Source: SABI01 sp963677695 (GTDB taxonomy: Bacteria; Spirochaetota; Spirochaetia; Sphaerochaetales; Sphaerochaetaceae). From it: a stretch of 64,000 nucleotides of DNA. The notes under the pieces were generated by a model, which was given only the letters and a program-made list of their open reading frames with translations, did no database searches and was not told the origin of the DNA. The stretch spans positions 558,001-622,000 of the forward strand of contig CAXXUJ010000001.1 of NCBI GenBank assembly GCA_963677695.2, read 5' to 3'. Below are positions 42,250 to 50,736 of the stretch, in pieces. Every line of letters begins with the position of its first letter. Within the stretch, counting starts at the first letter, position 1. A program made the position numbers and the translations under genes.

Positions 42250-43608
42250 TCAACCCCACAGTTCTTCATCGCTCGGGACAACGGCGTCTTTAAGCGGCAT
42301 GGCTACTCTGGTTATATTGAGCAGGTGCTTGTAGGTGAAGTTCTCCGAGATACTGTTGTTACCCCAGCTACCGCAGCCGAGCGTACTGGTCGGCCCGAGG
42401 CCGTTGTTAAAACTTCCTCCGGTGGTGGTTGCGCTCACGGCGTTCACCATCACTCTGCTTGCCTTCACTGAGCTCCCGAGCTGCTCTATATGATCGGTGT
42501 TATGAGAATGGATCGAGACCGAGTGCCCCTTCCCTTCCATGGAAAGATTGTGGTTCACAATTTCGACTGCCTGATCGAATGAATCGTAGCTGAACAGGGC
42601 AACAGAGTTGAACATCTTCTCCTTCCTGAACACGCTATCGGTGTCATCGTTATCAACGCTGACGGCAATGATCTTCGTCCCTTCAGGGATTGAAACACCT
42701 GAAGCAGCAGCTATCGAAGCGATCGGCTGACCGACAACGTCCTTGGAGATATGAGAGTTCGGGAAGGTATAGGCGGCAAGGGCTGCCTTCTCCTCTGCTG
42801 AGTCTATGATATGGACACCCTGAGCTTTCAGTTCCTTTTCAACATCCGCTCTCATTGCAGCAGGCATGATGATACTCTGTTCGCCTGAGCAGATGATACC
42901 GTTATCGAAGGTTCTTCCGGTAATCACCATGGATACAGCTTCAGCTATATCGATATCTGAATCGAATACACACTGCACGTTACCCGGGCCTACACCGAAG
43001 GAGGGCTTGCCGCTGGAATAGGCGGCTTTCACCATGCCGGGACCGCCGGTTGCGACGACAACGTCAACCAGCTTCATCAGTTCCCCTGTGCTCTCGATCG
43101 TAGGATTTTCCACACAGAGAAGGATATCATCGGGTGGAGCAAGATGCTTCCAGGCATCATGGACCATATCGACGAAGAGCTTGGTGCAGGAGGCTGTTCT
43201 CGGGTGGGGAGTTACAACGATCGTATTCCTTCCCTTGATAGCCGCCATGGCATTCGCCATCGGAGTGACGATAGGATTGGTACAGGGCTGAACAGCACCC
43301 ACAACACCTACCGGCTTCGCGATCTCGGTAATACCGGTCACTTCATTTCTTGAAAGGATACCCACACTCTGTTTTCCTTTCAGGCTGTGCCAGAGAATTC
43401 GTGACTTTCCGTACTTCTTTTTGAGTTTGTCTTCATAGTTTCCCATGCCTGATTCTTCCACCGCAAGGCGGGCAAACAGCTCGGCATTGTCAAAAACAAC
43501 CTTACCTATGATCTTCACCAGAGCATCCACCTGCTCCTGGGAATAGTTCTCAATCTGCTTGAGAGCAGCACGTGATCTATCGACGATATTCATAATTTCT
43601 TCACTCAT
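42250..43608 (-). CDS. CoA-acylating aldehyde dehydrogenase (SucD/SauS/EutE-type)
   Basis: The 452-residue enzyme has catalytic C240 in FDNGIICSGEQS, VGAVQPCTNPIVTP near 104, GVGPGNVQ near 205 and the terminal LGCGSWGNNSISEN. These are hallmarks of CoA-dependent aldehyde dehydrogenases such as clostridial succinate semialdehyde dehydrogenase or sulfoacetaldehyde dehydrogenase. It would convert an aldehyde, CoA and NAD(P)+ to acyl-CoA, which the adjacent ligase turns into acid and ATP. ATG 43608 follows AGGAGAAGG. The GntR-type operator lies just upstream. Confidence 0.88.
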   Translation of the reverse strand: MSEEIMNIVDRSRAALKQIENYSQEQVDALVKIIGKVVFDNAELFARLAVEESGMGNYEDKLKKKYGKSRILWHSLKGKQSVGILSRNEVTGITEIAKPVGVVGAVQPCTNPIVTPMANAMAAIKGRNTIVVTPHPRTASCTKLFVDMVHDAWKHLAPPDDILLCVENPTIESTGELMKLVDVVVATGGPGMVKAAYSSGKPSFGVGPGNVQCVFDSDIDIAEAVSMVITGRTFDNGIICSGEQSIIMPAAMRADVEKELKAQGVHIIDSAEEKAALAAYTFPNSHISKDVVGQPIASIAAASGVSIPEGTKIIAVSVDNDDTDSVFRKEKMFNSVALFSYDSFDQAVEIVNHNLSMEGKGHSVSIHSHNTDHIEQLGSSVKASRVMVNAVSATTTGGSFNNGLGPTSTLGCGSWGNNSISENFTYKHLLNITRVAMPLKDAVVPSDEELWG

Positions 43609-43623
43609 ACATCCTTCTCCTAA

Positions 43624-43676
43624 TGGTCTATTAATTAGCCCAAACAAATCATACCATTGAAGCGTCTTTCTGTCAA
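43624..43676 (-). promoter_or_regulatory. Promoter of the aldehyde dehydrogenase operon with TGGT operator
   Basis: On the minus strand TTGACA (43671-43676), a 17-nt spacer and TATGAT (43648-43653) form a strong promoter. The operator TGGT-N11-CCCA (43624-43642) begins 6 bp downstream of the -10 box, at the transcription start. It has one arm mismatch against the other copies. Confidence 0.72.
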
Positions 43677-43752
43677 AGGATTTTCTATTTATAGAGATGA
43701 AATGATAAAATTCACAAACTTTGAATCAGTATATTTTTTTACATTATATAAA

Positions 43753-43764
43753 GTAAACGTTTAC
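43753..43764. promoter_or_regulatory. LacI-type operator GTAAACGTTTAC
   Basis: GTAAACGTTTAC is a perfect 12-bp palindrome with the central CG typical of LacI-family operators. It lies in the 333-bp divergent region between the aldehyde dehydrogenase operon and TRAP operon 3. The cognate regulator is not known; the one LacI protein in this window seems to use a different site. Confidence 0.6.
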
Positions 43765-43859
43765 ATTGCTTGTTTGTTTTAAAAGGTGTGCTCATTATGG
43801 TACTGCCGAGCCTAGACCCATACAGATCGGAGCTCCAGAGAGAAAACCGAAAATATTTC

Positions 43860-43890
43860 ATTGACATATGTCAATTACCATGGTTAAAAT
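43860..43890 (+). promoter_or_regulatory. Promoter of TRAP operon 3
   Basis: TTGACA (43861-43866), an 18-nt spacer and TAAAAT (43885-43890) form a good sigma-70 promoter. The -35 box lies inside a perfect 16-bp palindrome, ATTGACATATGTCAAT (43860-43875), and ACCATGGT follows in the spacer, so a regulator may bind across it. Confidence 0.65.
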
Positions 43891-43941
43891 TTGGACACGG
43901 TTGAAAAATTCAATTTCATCTGAAAGGGGAGGACGGACAAC

Positions 43942-44892
43942 ATGTCTGTATCAAAGAGAAAGCAATATATGTATGGAATAGCACCGGCAATGGTGACTCT
44001 GCTGAAGCAGGATCAGTCGGTTGATCTGGATGCAGTGAGAAAACTGACAGACTTTCTCATCGAAAAGGGTGTGCACTGCCTCTACCCTCTGGGAACCACC
44101 GGTGAGATGTACAAGCTTTCACTTAACGAGAGAAAAGCTGTAGCCGAGGCTATCATTGATCAGGCTGCAGGAAGAGTTCCTGTCTATATTCATGTAGGTG
44201 CACGTTCCCAGAGCGATGTCATCGAACTTGCGCAGCATGCTGAAAAAGCAGGCGCAGCAGGAATAGGAGCGGTCACCCCCTCCTATTTCCCCACAAACCC
44301 TCGCGAGCTTGTTGAGTACTACACTGCAATCTGCAATTCATTGCCTCAGGACTTCCCTGTCTATCTGTATAACATCCCTCAGCTTGCAGTGAACGACCTC
44401 ACTACGGCTATCGTTGAAGAGGTCGCACAGAAGAATAAGAACGTTGTAGGTGTAAAATACTCCTTCAATGATTTCAGAAGGACTCTGGAATACACACGAG
44501 TAAAGGGCGGAGACTTCTCAGTCATGCATGGAGCCGATGTCCTGCTTGCAGCGACCATGGGTCTCGGTTGTGACGGAACTATCACCGGTGTCGGTGTCCC
44601 CTACCCTGAACCGTTCGTCGCCCTCTACGATGCGATCATTGCAGGGGACAAGGAAGCAGTTCAGGTGCTTCAGGGATTTGCAGATGATTATGCGAATGTA
44701 CTGAGAAATGGATCGAACATGGCATACTTCAAATCGGCACTGGTTCGAAGAGGAGTTGTGGAAGACTATCAGATGAAGGCACCAAACCTGAAACTGACAG
44801 AAGAAGAGGAAGCTGCACTGACTGCAGAGCTTGATGCTCTCGATGCACGATATGCGGCATATGATCCCTCATTCAAAGTAAGAATCAACTAG
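43942..44892 (+). CDS. DapA/NanA-family class I aldolase or dehydratase
   Basis: The 316-residue TIM-barrel protein has GTTGEMYKLS at 51-60, Y143 in YLYNIPQ and Schiff-base K172 in NVVGVKYSFND. The family includes dihydrodipicolinate synthase, N-acetylneuraminate lyase and several keto-deoxy sugar acid aldolases or dehydratases. Being first gene of a TRAP operon with a hydroxyacid dehydrogenase and an SDR, it is more likely a catabolic aldolase than a lysine-biosynthesis enzyme. ATG 43942 follows GGGGAGG. Confidence 0.87.
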   Translation: MSVSKRKQYMYGIAPAMVTLLKQDQSVDLDAVRKLTDFLIEKGVHCLYPLGTTGEMYKLSLNERKAVAEAIIDQAAGRVPVYIHVGARSQSDVIELAQHAEKAGAAGIGAVTPSYFPTNPRELVEYYTAICNSLPQDFPVYLYNIPQLAVNDLTTAIVEEVAQKNKNVVGVKYSFNDFRRTLEYTRVKGGDFSVMHGADVLLAATMGLGCDGTITGVGVPYPEPFVALYDAIIAGDKEAVQVLQGFADDYANVLRNGSNMAYFKSALVRRGVVEDYQMKAPNLKLTEEEEAALTAELDALDARYAAYDPSFKVRIN

Positions 44893-44973
44893 CTGAGACT
44901 TGACAGTCCTGCTATTGAATCACCAGATACGTCTGGAAATAATTTTATGTTCTCTTAATAAAAGGAGGAGAAA

Positions 44974-46104
44974 ATGAAAAAAGGTTTTATCGTATTATTG
45001 GTCCTACTCATGTCTTTCGGCATGTTGTTCGCTAACGGTGAAGGTGAACAGGCTCCCGAAGCAGCAGGAGACACAGGTGCAGCCGCAGCTGCAACAACTG
45101 CAGCACCTGCAGCAGCTGTACCTGCTAAAGCTGAATGGACTATTCGTATTTCACTCAATGCACCTGAAAGACTCAATACAGAAGTCGTTCAGTGGGAACA
45201 GGAATATGGAATGGCTGACATCTTCAAGCACATTGTTGAAGCTCGCACAGGCGGACGTGTTGCAGTAGAAATCTACGCAAACAGCCAGCTCGGTGACCAT
45301 AAGTCATCAACAGAAATGGTTCAGTCAGGCGGTCTCGAAGCTACAATCGGTACCGGTGTTATGGGACAGTTCTTCCCTGCATTCGACGTTCTTTCTATAC
45401 CTTACCTCTTCAAATCTGAAGAAATTGCTTGGGATTTCCTTGACAACTCACAGTTCTTCAAAGATATGAAGGCTGAAATCGAAAAAGAAACCGGAATGAC
45501 AATCATTGCTATGGGACAGAATGGTGTCCGTCACTTCACCCACTCCAAGAAGCAGATCAAGACTCCTGCAGACCTGAAGGGTGAAAGAATCAGAGTTATG
45601 ACCTCTCCTGTTTTTGTTGAAATGATGAAGGCTTTCGGTGCTGACGCAGTACCTATCGCATGGACTGAGCTCTATACTTCACTGCAGACTGGTGTTGTTG
45701 ACGGCGAAGAGAACCCGATCTCTGTTATCGCAGGTAACGGTATCTACGAAGTACAGAACTACATCTCACTTGATGGTCACCTCTGGAGTGAAGACTACTT
45801 CATTCTTAACTCCGCATTCCTCCATGCACTCCCCGCTGACATCCAGCAGATCATTCATGCTGCAGCAAGACAGGCTGAAGTTGTAAACCGCGCAGTTGAG
45901 ACCATCCACTCACAGTCTACCGGCCTTACCAAGCTCGCAGAGATGGGAATGGAAATCTATGTTCCTAGCGTTGCAGAAAAGCAGATGTTCGCTGACATTG
46001 CACAGCCTGCAGTCCTCAAGTACCTGAAGACCAAGATTGATCCTAAGTACGTTGACGGAATTATCGCAGCTGTTAAAGAATCTGAAGCGAGATGTGGATA
46101 CTAA
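44974..46104 (+). CDS. dctP: TRAP transporter solute-binding protein, operon 3 (DctP family)
   Basis: The 376-residue binding protein has a signal peptide (MKKGFIVLLVLLMSFGMLFA) and then an Ala/Thr/Pro-rich linker to about residue 50, which is unusual and may act as a spacer from the membrane or from processing. The DctP fold follows, with ligand arginine in GERIRVMTSPVFVE and AWTELYTSLQTGVVDGEENP. AAAGGAGGAG precedes ATG. A strong hairpin separates it from dctQ. Confidence 0.93.
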   Translation: MKKGFIVLLVLLMSFGMLFANGEGEQAPEAAGDTGAAAAATTAAPAAAVPAKAEWTIRISLNAPERLNTEVVQWEQEYGMADIFKHIVEARTGGRVAVEIYANSQLGDHKSSTEMVQSGGLEATIGTGVMGQFFPAFDVLSIPYLFKSEEIAWDFLDNSQFFKDMKAEIEKETGMTIIAMGQNGVRHFTHSKKQIKTPADLKGERIRVMTSPVFVEMMKAFGADAVPIAWTELYTSLQTGVVDGEENPISVIAGNGIYEVQNYISLDGHLWSEDYFILNSAFLHALPADIQQIIHAAARQAEVVNRAVETIHSQSTGLTKLAEMGMEIYVPSVAEKQMFADIAQPAVLKYLKTKIDPKYVDGIIAAVKESEARCGY

Positions 46105-46123
46105 TCAGTATCTGAGTTTCATG

Positions 46124-46167
46124 AATCTCACCCTCTGCTTTTCAAGCGAGGAGGGTGAGATTTCTTT
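46124..46167 (+). terminator. Intra-operon terminator-like hairpin after the operon 3 binding-protein gene
   Basis: AATCTCACCCTC (46124-46135) and GAGGGTGAGATT (46151-46162) form a perfect 12-bp stem followed by TCTTTT. It is the strongest of the three hairpins at this position in the TRAP operons. Confidence 0.8.
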
Positions 46168-46230
46168 TAGTGTATTACCATCTGATTCCTATAGATCATG
46201 TACGGAATGAGGTGTGTGGGAGGTTTCATT

Positions 46231-46740
46231 GTGAAAAAGATAGTTGAATACCTCAGGCGTATCAGTAATTTCCTTGAAAGGATTACCGGTTACGTAAGTA
46301 TGGCGCTCGTTGCAACCATGCTGGCTGTGGTTATGATTCAGGTTGTTCTGAGATTCTTCAGAGCTTCAGTCCCCTGGTCCGAGGAGCTGTCCCGTATGCT
46401 TCTCATCTGGATAGGAATGCTTGGTGCTGGAATTGCTGCTAAAGAGGGATTGCATGTCGGTGTCGATTTCGTCGTTTCCCTCCTGCCAAAGACAATCCAG
46501 AGGATTATCTCTATTCTCATCAATACTGTATTGATTGCGTTCCTTGTCTTCTTTGCAAAACAGGGATTCAATTCAGCAGTAGCTGCTAAACGGGTTCTCG
46601 CAACTACCATGCCAATGAATATGTTCGTGCCTAAGCTTGCGTTACCTGTTGGTGCACTTCTGATGATGGTTTATTTATTGAATTTTGTCGTAAGTGATGT
46701 TTGTGCAATGATCACTGGCAAAAAACAGGAGGAAAACTAA
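46231..46740 (+). CDS. dctQ: TRAP transporter small membrane subunit, operon 3 (DctQ family)
   Basis: The 169-residue protein has four predicted membrane helices, with LLIWIGMLGAGIAAKEGLHVG in the second, the DctQ pattern. I select GTG 46231, which has GGGAGG 7 nt upstream, over ATG 46198, which has none and adds an unlikely N-terminus. The stop overlaps the dctM start by one base. Confidence 0.9.
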   Translation: MKKIVEYLRRISNFLERITGYVSMALVATMLAVVMIQVVLRFFRASVPWSEELSRMLLIWIGMLGAGIAAKEGLHVGVDFVVSLLPKTIQRIISILINTVLIAFLVFFAKQGFNSAVAAKRVLATTMPMNMFVPKLALPVGALLMMVYLLNFVVSDVCAMITGKKQEEN

Positions 46741-48023
46741 TGGCTAGCTGGATTTTCATACCATTTTTAGTCGCCCTCGTGGCTGGTGTGCCTATCGCCT
46801 TCTCTCTCGGAATAAGTGCTTCTATGTTCCTTGTTGCCTGGGATAAGGTGCCTCTTACTGTTATTGCGCAGACATTCTATACCCAGATTGACAAGTTCGT
46901 ACTTCTTTCAATCCCGTTCTTCATTCTTGCAGGAGAACTGATGAACAGAACCGGAATAACAATCCGTCTGGTAAAATTCGCAGGACTCTTGACCGGAAGG
47001 CTTAGAGGCGGGCTTGCCCAGGCTAATATCGGTGCAAGTATCCTGTTTGCCGGACTTACCGGTGCTGGTGTTTCTGATACCTCAGCTATCGGATCAATCC
47101 TGATCCCTGCAATGGTTGAAGACGGGTTTGAACCGGAATACGCTGCTGCTGTTACTGCAGCATCGTCTGTCATCGGACCGATCATTCCGCCATCAATCAT
47201 CATGGTTGTTTTCGGATCGATCATGAATATCTCGATCGGAGCATTGTTCGCTGCCGGATTCATCCCCGGCATCCTCGTGGGTATTGCTCTCATGGTGATG
47301 GCCTATATCATCGGAGTAAAGAGAAATCATCCCTACACCCCAGGCAAAGTACCCGTAAAGGTTCTCCTGAAAGGTTTCAAGGATGCCTTCCTTGCTCTCA
47401 TGATGCCTACTATCATTATCGGTGGTATTCTCAGCGGACTTTTCACTCCGACTGAAGCTGCAGCAGTCGCTGCTGTGTATGCACTCATCGTCGGCGGATT
47501 CGTGTTCAAGACTCTGAAGTGGAAAGACATTCCTGCCTCACTGCTGCAGAGTGCTACAACAACCTCGATTCTCATCCTGATCGTCGGATTTGCAAGCGTT
47601 GTTTCCTGGGCTCTTTCAATTGAAAGAATTCCCCAGCAGATTGCACAGTTCCTCACCAGCGCAGATCTTGGAAGAGTTGAATTCCTCCTTCTTGTGAATG
47701 CGCTCCTCCTGTTCATGGGAATGATCATGGAAACAGGTGCAAATGCAATTCTCCTCGGGCCGATCCTCATGCCGCTTGCAATTAACCTCGGTATCCATCC
47801 GGTCCACTTTGCTCTGATCATGCTCGTAAACCTGAACATCGGTCTTGCAACACCTCCATTGGGAGTATGTCTGTTCGTTGCCTGTCCGATAGCGGGAGTA
47901 TCGATGGGTAAGATATCGCGTGCTATCGCACCATTCATCCTTATGGAAATCGTGGCACTTCTTGTCATCACGTTCATTCCTGAACTGGTACTCGTTCTGC
48001 CTCGTATCCTCGGCTTTGTGTAA
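46740..48023 (+). CDS. dctM: TRAP transporter large membrane subunit, operon 3 (DctM family)
   Basis: The 427-residue permease has about 12 helices and DctM motifs IPFFILAGELMNRTGIT, GRLRGGLAQANIG, GLTGAGVSD and GLATPPLGVCLFVA. ATG 46740 follows CAGGAGG and overlaps the dctQ stop (TAATG). Operon 3 continues into a hydroxyacid dehydrogenase and an SDR. Confidence 0.94.
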   Translation: MASWIFIPFLVALVAGVPIAFSLGISASMFLVAWDKVPLTVIAQTFYTQIDKFVLLSIPFFILAGELMNRTGITIRLVKFAGLLTGRLRGGLAQANIGASILFAGLTGAGVSDTSAIGSILIPAMVEDGFEPEYAAAVTAASSVIGPIIPPSIIMVVFGSIMNISIGALFAAGFIPGILVGIALMVMAYIIGVKRNHPYTPGKVPVKVLLKGFKDAFLALMMPTIIIGGILSGLFTPTEAAAVAAVYALIVGGFVFKTLKWKDIPASLLQSATTTSILILIVGFASVVSWALSIERIPQQIAQFLTSADLGRVEFLLLVNALLLFMGMIMETGANAILLGPILMPLAINLGIHPVHFALIMLVNLNIGLATPPLGVCLFVACPIAGVSMGKISRAIAPFILMEIVALLVITFIPELVLVLPRILGFV

Positions 48024-48043
48024 CATAGGAGGAAAGAGAACAC

Positions 48044-49015
48044 ATGAGCGCAAAAAAAATTCTTGTAACACTGCAGCCTAACCTGAAAGACATCATCCAC
48101 GACCACACGGTCGAGGCCTTCGGTAAGGTTGGCTATGAAGTAAAGGCAATCTACAGTGCAGATCCTGTCGATGAAGAGACAATCTGTCGGGAAATCGCAG
48201 ACTGCAGCGGCTATATCGTAGGACTTGAAAAAGTCACTCCGAAGGTAATGGATGCGGCTCCGCTTCTAAAAGGGGTCTCCAAGTACGGTGTAGGGACTGA
48301 CAATATCGACATTCCTGCTGCTGAAGAGCGCGGAATCGAGATTTCAAACTGTCCTGGCTCAAACAGCAATGCTGTTGCCGAAGCTACTCTCGGTCTGTTG
48401 CTGAACATCGCCCGTAACGTGCAGAACCTCTGTAACGAACTGAGAGACAAGACTTTCAAGGTCTATGTCGGCAATGAGATTGCCGGAAAGACTGTCGGTA
48501 TCCTCGGTTTCGGAAATATCGGAAGGAAGGTGGCTGAATACCTGAAACCCTTCAATACGAAGACGCTTGTCTATGATGTATTCCAGGACCAGGCTGCCGC
48601 CGATAAACTCGGAGCAACGTACGCCTCCCTCGAAGAGATCTTCAAGGAAGCTGATTACGTTTCCGTTCACCTCCCCCTCACTGCTGAAACCAACCACATC
48701 GTCGGTACGGAACTGCTGAATATGGCGAAACCGGGTCTTTTCCTCGTGAACATCGCACGCGGCGGTGTCGTGGATGAGAACGACCTCTACGAAGCTGTCC
48801 AGAGCGGACAGGTGGCCAGAGCTGCTGTAGACGTGTTCGAATTCGAACCACCCACAGCATCGAAAATGCTCACTGATGACCGCTTCCTCGTGACTCCCCA
48901 TATAGGAGCAGGAACGATTGAAGCATCGTTCAACATGGCTAACATGTCGATCGACAACCTCATCTCCATCATCGAAGGAAACGGCAACCCGTTCCCTGTG
49001 AGAAGCAGAAAATAA
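48044..49015 (+). CDS. D-2-hydroxyacid dehydrogenase (SerA-like)
   Basis: The 323-residue protein has the NAD site VGILGFGNIGRKV near 147-159, catalytic Arg in NIARGGVVDE, Glu in FEFEPP and His in VTPHIGAGT. It lacks the C-terminal ACT domain of many serine-pathway enzymes. It sits 20 bp after dctM, so it probably oxidises a hydroxyacid or reduces a keto acid from the imported substrate rather than making serine. Confidence 0.88.
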   Translation: MSAKKILVTLQPNLKDIIHDHTVEAFGKVGYEVKAIYSADPVDEETICREIADCSGYIVGLEKVTPKVMDAAPLLKGVSKYGVGTDNIDIPAAEERGIEISNCPGSNSNAVAEATLGLLLNIARNVQNLCNELRDKTFKVYVGNEIAGKTVGILGFGNIGRKVAEYLKPFNTKTLVYDVFQDQAAADKLGATYASLEEIFKEADYVSVHLPLTAETNHIVGTELLNMAKPGLFLVNIARGGVVDENDLYEAVQSGQVARAAVDVFEFEPPTASKMLTDDRFLVTPHIGAGTIEASFNMANMSIDNLISIIEGNGNPFPVRSRK

Positions 49016-49143
49016 ATGATTGCGTAGACAGTGGCTCCTCAGGTGTCACTGTTGTTTGAAGGACCTGAAAACACGCGAAAAAGCGTGGGATGAAGCACCA
49101 TGAAAATGGTGCTTCTGACGTATATGACCAAGGAGACATAACT

Positions 49144-49917
49144 ATGGGAGATCGACTTAAGGGAAAATCTGTCCTTGTTGCCGGCGGTGCGACGGGAATA
49201 GGCGAAGCAGTGTGCCGTCTTTTCTGTAAGGAAGAGCCTACATATATGGTGATCACTGATATAAACGATGCAGCGGGAAGCGCCCTAGCTGAAGAACTCA
49301 ATGCATCCTTCTCAACCGAAGTGATCTACCGACACCTCGATGTCGCAAAGGAATCGGACTGGGTTGATACCATTGCCCAATGGAATGAAGCCGGGAAAGG
49401 TTCAGTAGACATCCTTGCCAACTGTTTCGGTGTTGGAGGCCCCCTGGTGCGTCCGAAGGTTGCAGATACCGACAACGATGCCTGGCACAAGGTGATGGAT
49501 ATCAACGCGACGGGAGTGTTTTTAGGGATGAAGCATGTCATCCCAGGCATGCAGAAGGCCGGTGGAGGTTCTATCGTGAACGTAGTTTCAATCTACGGTC
49601 TCATCGGTCCCGAGTTCGCCACCTCCTATGCAGCCTCCAAGGGAGCTGCACGCTCATTGACACGGACTGCTGCCGTGCAGTATGCGAAGGATAATATCAG
49701 GGTGAACGGGGTCTACCCCGGGTTCACCAATACCCCGATGACCAAGGATATACATAACGATCCGACCATCAGAGCGAACCGTCTCGGTCAGACACCGATG
49801 GCCCGCTTCGCAGAACCCCATGAGATTGCTTCAGGCGTGCTGTTTCTCGCTTCAGATGAAGCGTCGTTCGTTACCGGGGCTGAACTTGCTATTGACGGGG
49901 GAATGACAGCCTGGTAG
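49144..49917 (+). CDS. SDR-family oxidoreductase (TRAP operon 3)
   Basis: The 257-residue dehydrogenase has VAGGATGIGEAV, catalytic Ser in VNVVSIYG, Tyr and Lys in YAASKGA, and TGAELAIDGGM at the end. ANCFG replaces the usual NNAG. ATG 49144 follows AAGGAGA; the longer frame starts in the intergenic hairpin-free gap. It is the last gene of operon 3, convergent with the GntR gene. Confidence 0.88.
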   Translation: MGDRLKGKSVLVAGGATGIGEAVCRLFCKEEPTYMVITDINDAAGSALAEELNASFSTEVIYRHLDVAKESDWVDTIAQWNEAGKGSVDILANCFGVGGPLVRPKVADTDNDAWHKVMDINATGVFLGMKHVIPGMQKAGGGSIVNVVSIYGLIGPEFATSYAASKGAARSLTRTAAVQYAKDNIRVNGVYPGFTNTPMTKDIHNDPTIRANRLGQTPMARFAEPHEIASGVLFLASDEASFVTGAELAIDGGMTAW

Positions 49918-49960
49918 AGACCAGGTGAAATCAGGGAAGAGAAACAACGGGGCAGGAAAG

Positions 49961-50692
49961 TTATTCCTGCTCCATTTCTTTCTGCATCTTTCTGCTCATA
50001 TTGTAGGCTTTCATCAGGTGGGAGCGCATGAGGACTTCGGCAAGAGCGGCATTCTGGCTCGCTATGGCCTCTGTGATCTTCTTATGGTCTTCTAAAGCTT
50101 CTGTTGGGATACCTTCCTCACTGAGAGTGTTGAGTCTGGTCTGCTCGATCATATCCTCGAGGAGCTGCGACATGCCTGAGAGGAACTTATTTTCCGAAGC
50201 TTTGGCGACAGCAAGATGGTACGCATGGTCCGCCTTGATCCCGAGACCTCCGTTCTCAATATCTCTCTCCATAGCATCGATTGCCTGATAGATCTCACTG
50301 AGATCTTCATCAGTGCGGCGCTTGGCCGCATAGAAGGCAGATTTTGTCTCAAGGATGAGTCTCACCTCGACTACATCGGTAAGCATCTGGTTCGATCGGT
50401 TGAACATCGATTGAACCACACCCATTGCGTGGTCTAGCGATACTTCACGAATGAACGTACCTCCATTGACCCCGACCTTGGTCTCCACCTCGCCGATCAT
50501 TTCCAATGCACGGATAGCCTCTCGGAGAGAGGTTCTGCTCACGCCGAGGCTCGTCGCGAGTTCACGTTCAGGGGGCAGCTGGTCGCCGGGAGAAAGCACT
50601 CCCGACTCCACCATAGACCTGATCTGGTCAGCAACGTCTTCGAAGACCTTGCGTTTTTTGAGTTTCTTGAATGTACCGTTCTGTGATGCCAT
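49961..50692 (-). CDS. FadR-type GntR transcriptional regulator 1
   Basis: The 243-residue protein has an N-terminal winged HTH (VADQIRSMVESGVLSPGDQLP, LGVSRTSLREAIRALEMIGE) and an FCD effector domain with likely metal ligands (D, H in DHAYHLAVAKA). FadR/ExuR-type regulators bind TGGT...ACCA-like sites and respond to acids. It is therefore one of two candidates in the window for the four TGGT-N11-ACCA operators. It lies between TRAP operon 3 and talC. Confidence 0.92.
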   Translation of the reverse strand: MASQNGTFKKLKKRKVFEDVADQIRSMVESGVLSPGDQLPPERELATSLGVSRTSLREAIRALEMIGEVETKVGVNGGTFIREVSLDHAMGVVQSMFNRSNQMLTDVVEVRLILETKSAFYAAKRRTDEDLSEIYQAIDAMERDIENGGLGIKADHAYHLAVAKASENKFLSGMSQLLEDMIEQTRLNTLSEEGIPTEALEDHKKITEAIASQNAALAEVLMRSHLMKAYNMSRKMQKEMEQE

Positions 50693-50736
50693 AACTTTTT
50701 CGTATCAGAAATTGACTATGGAAGTCAAGATACATC

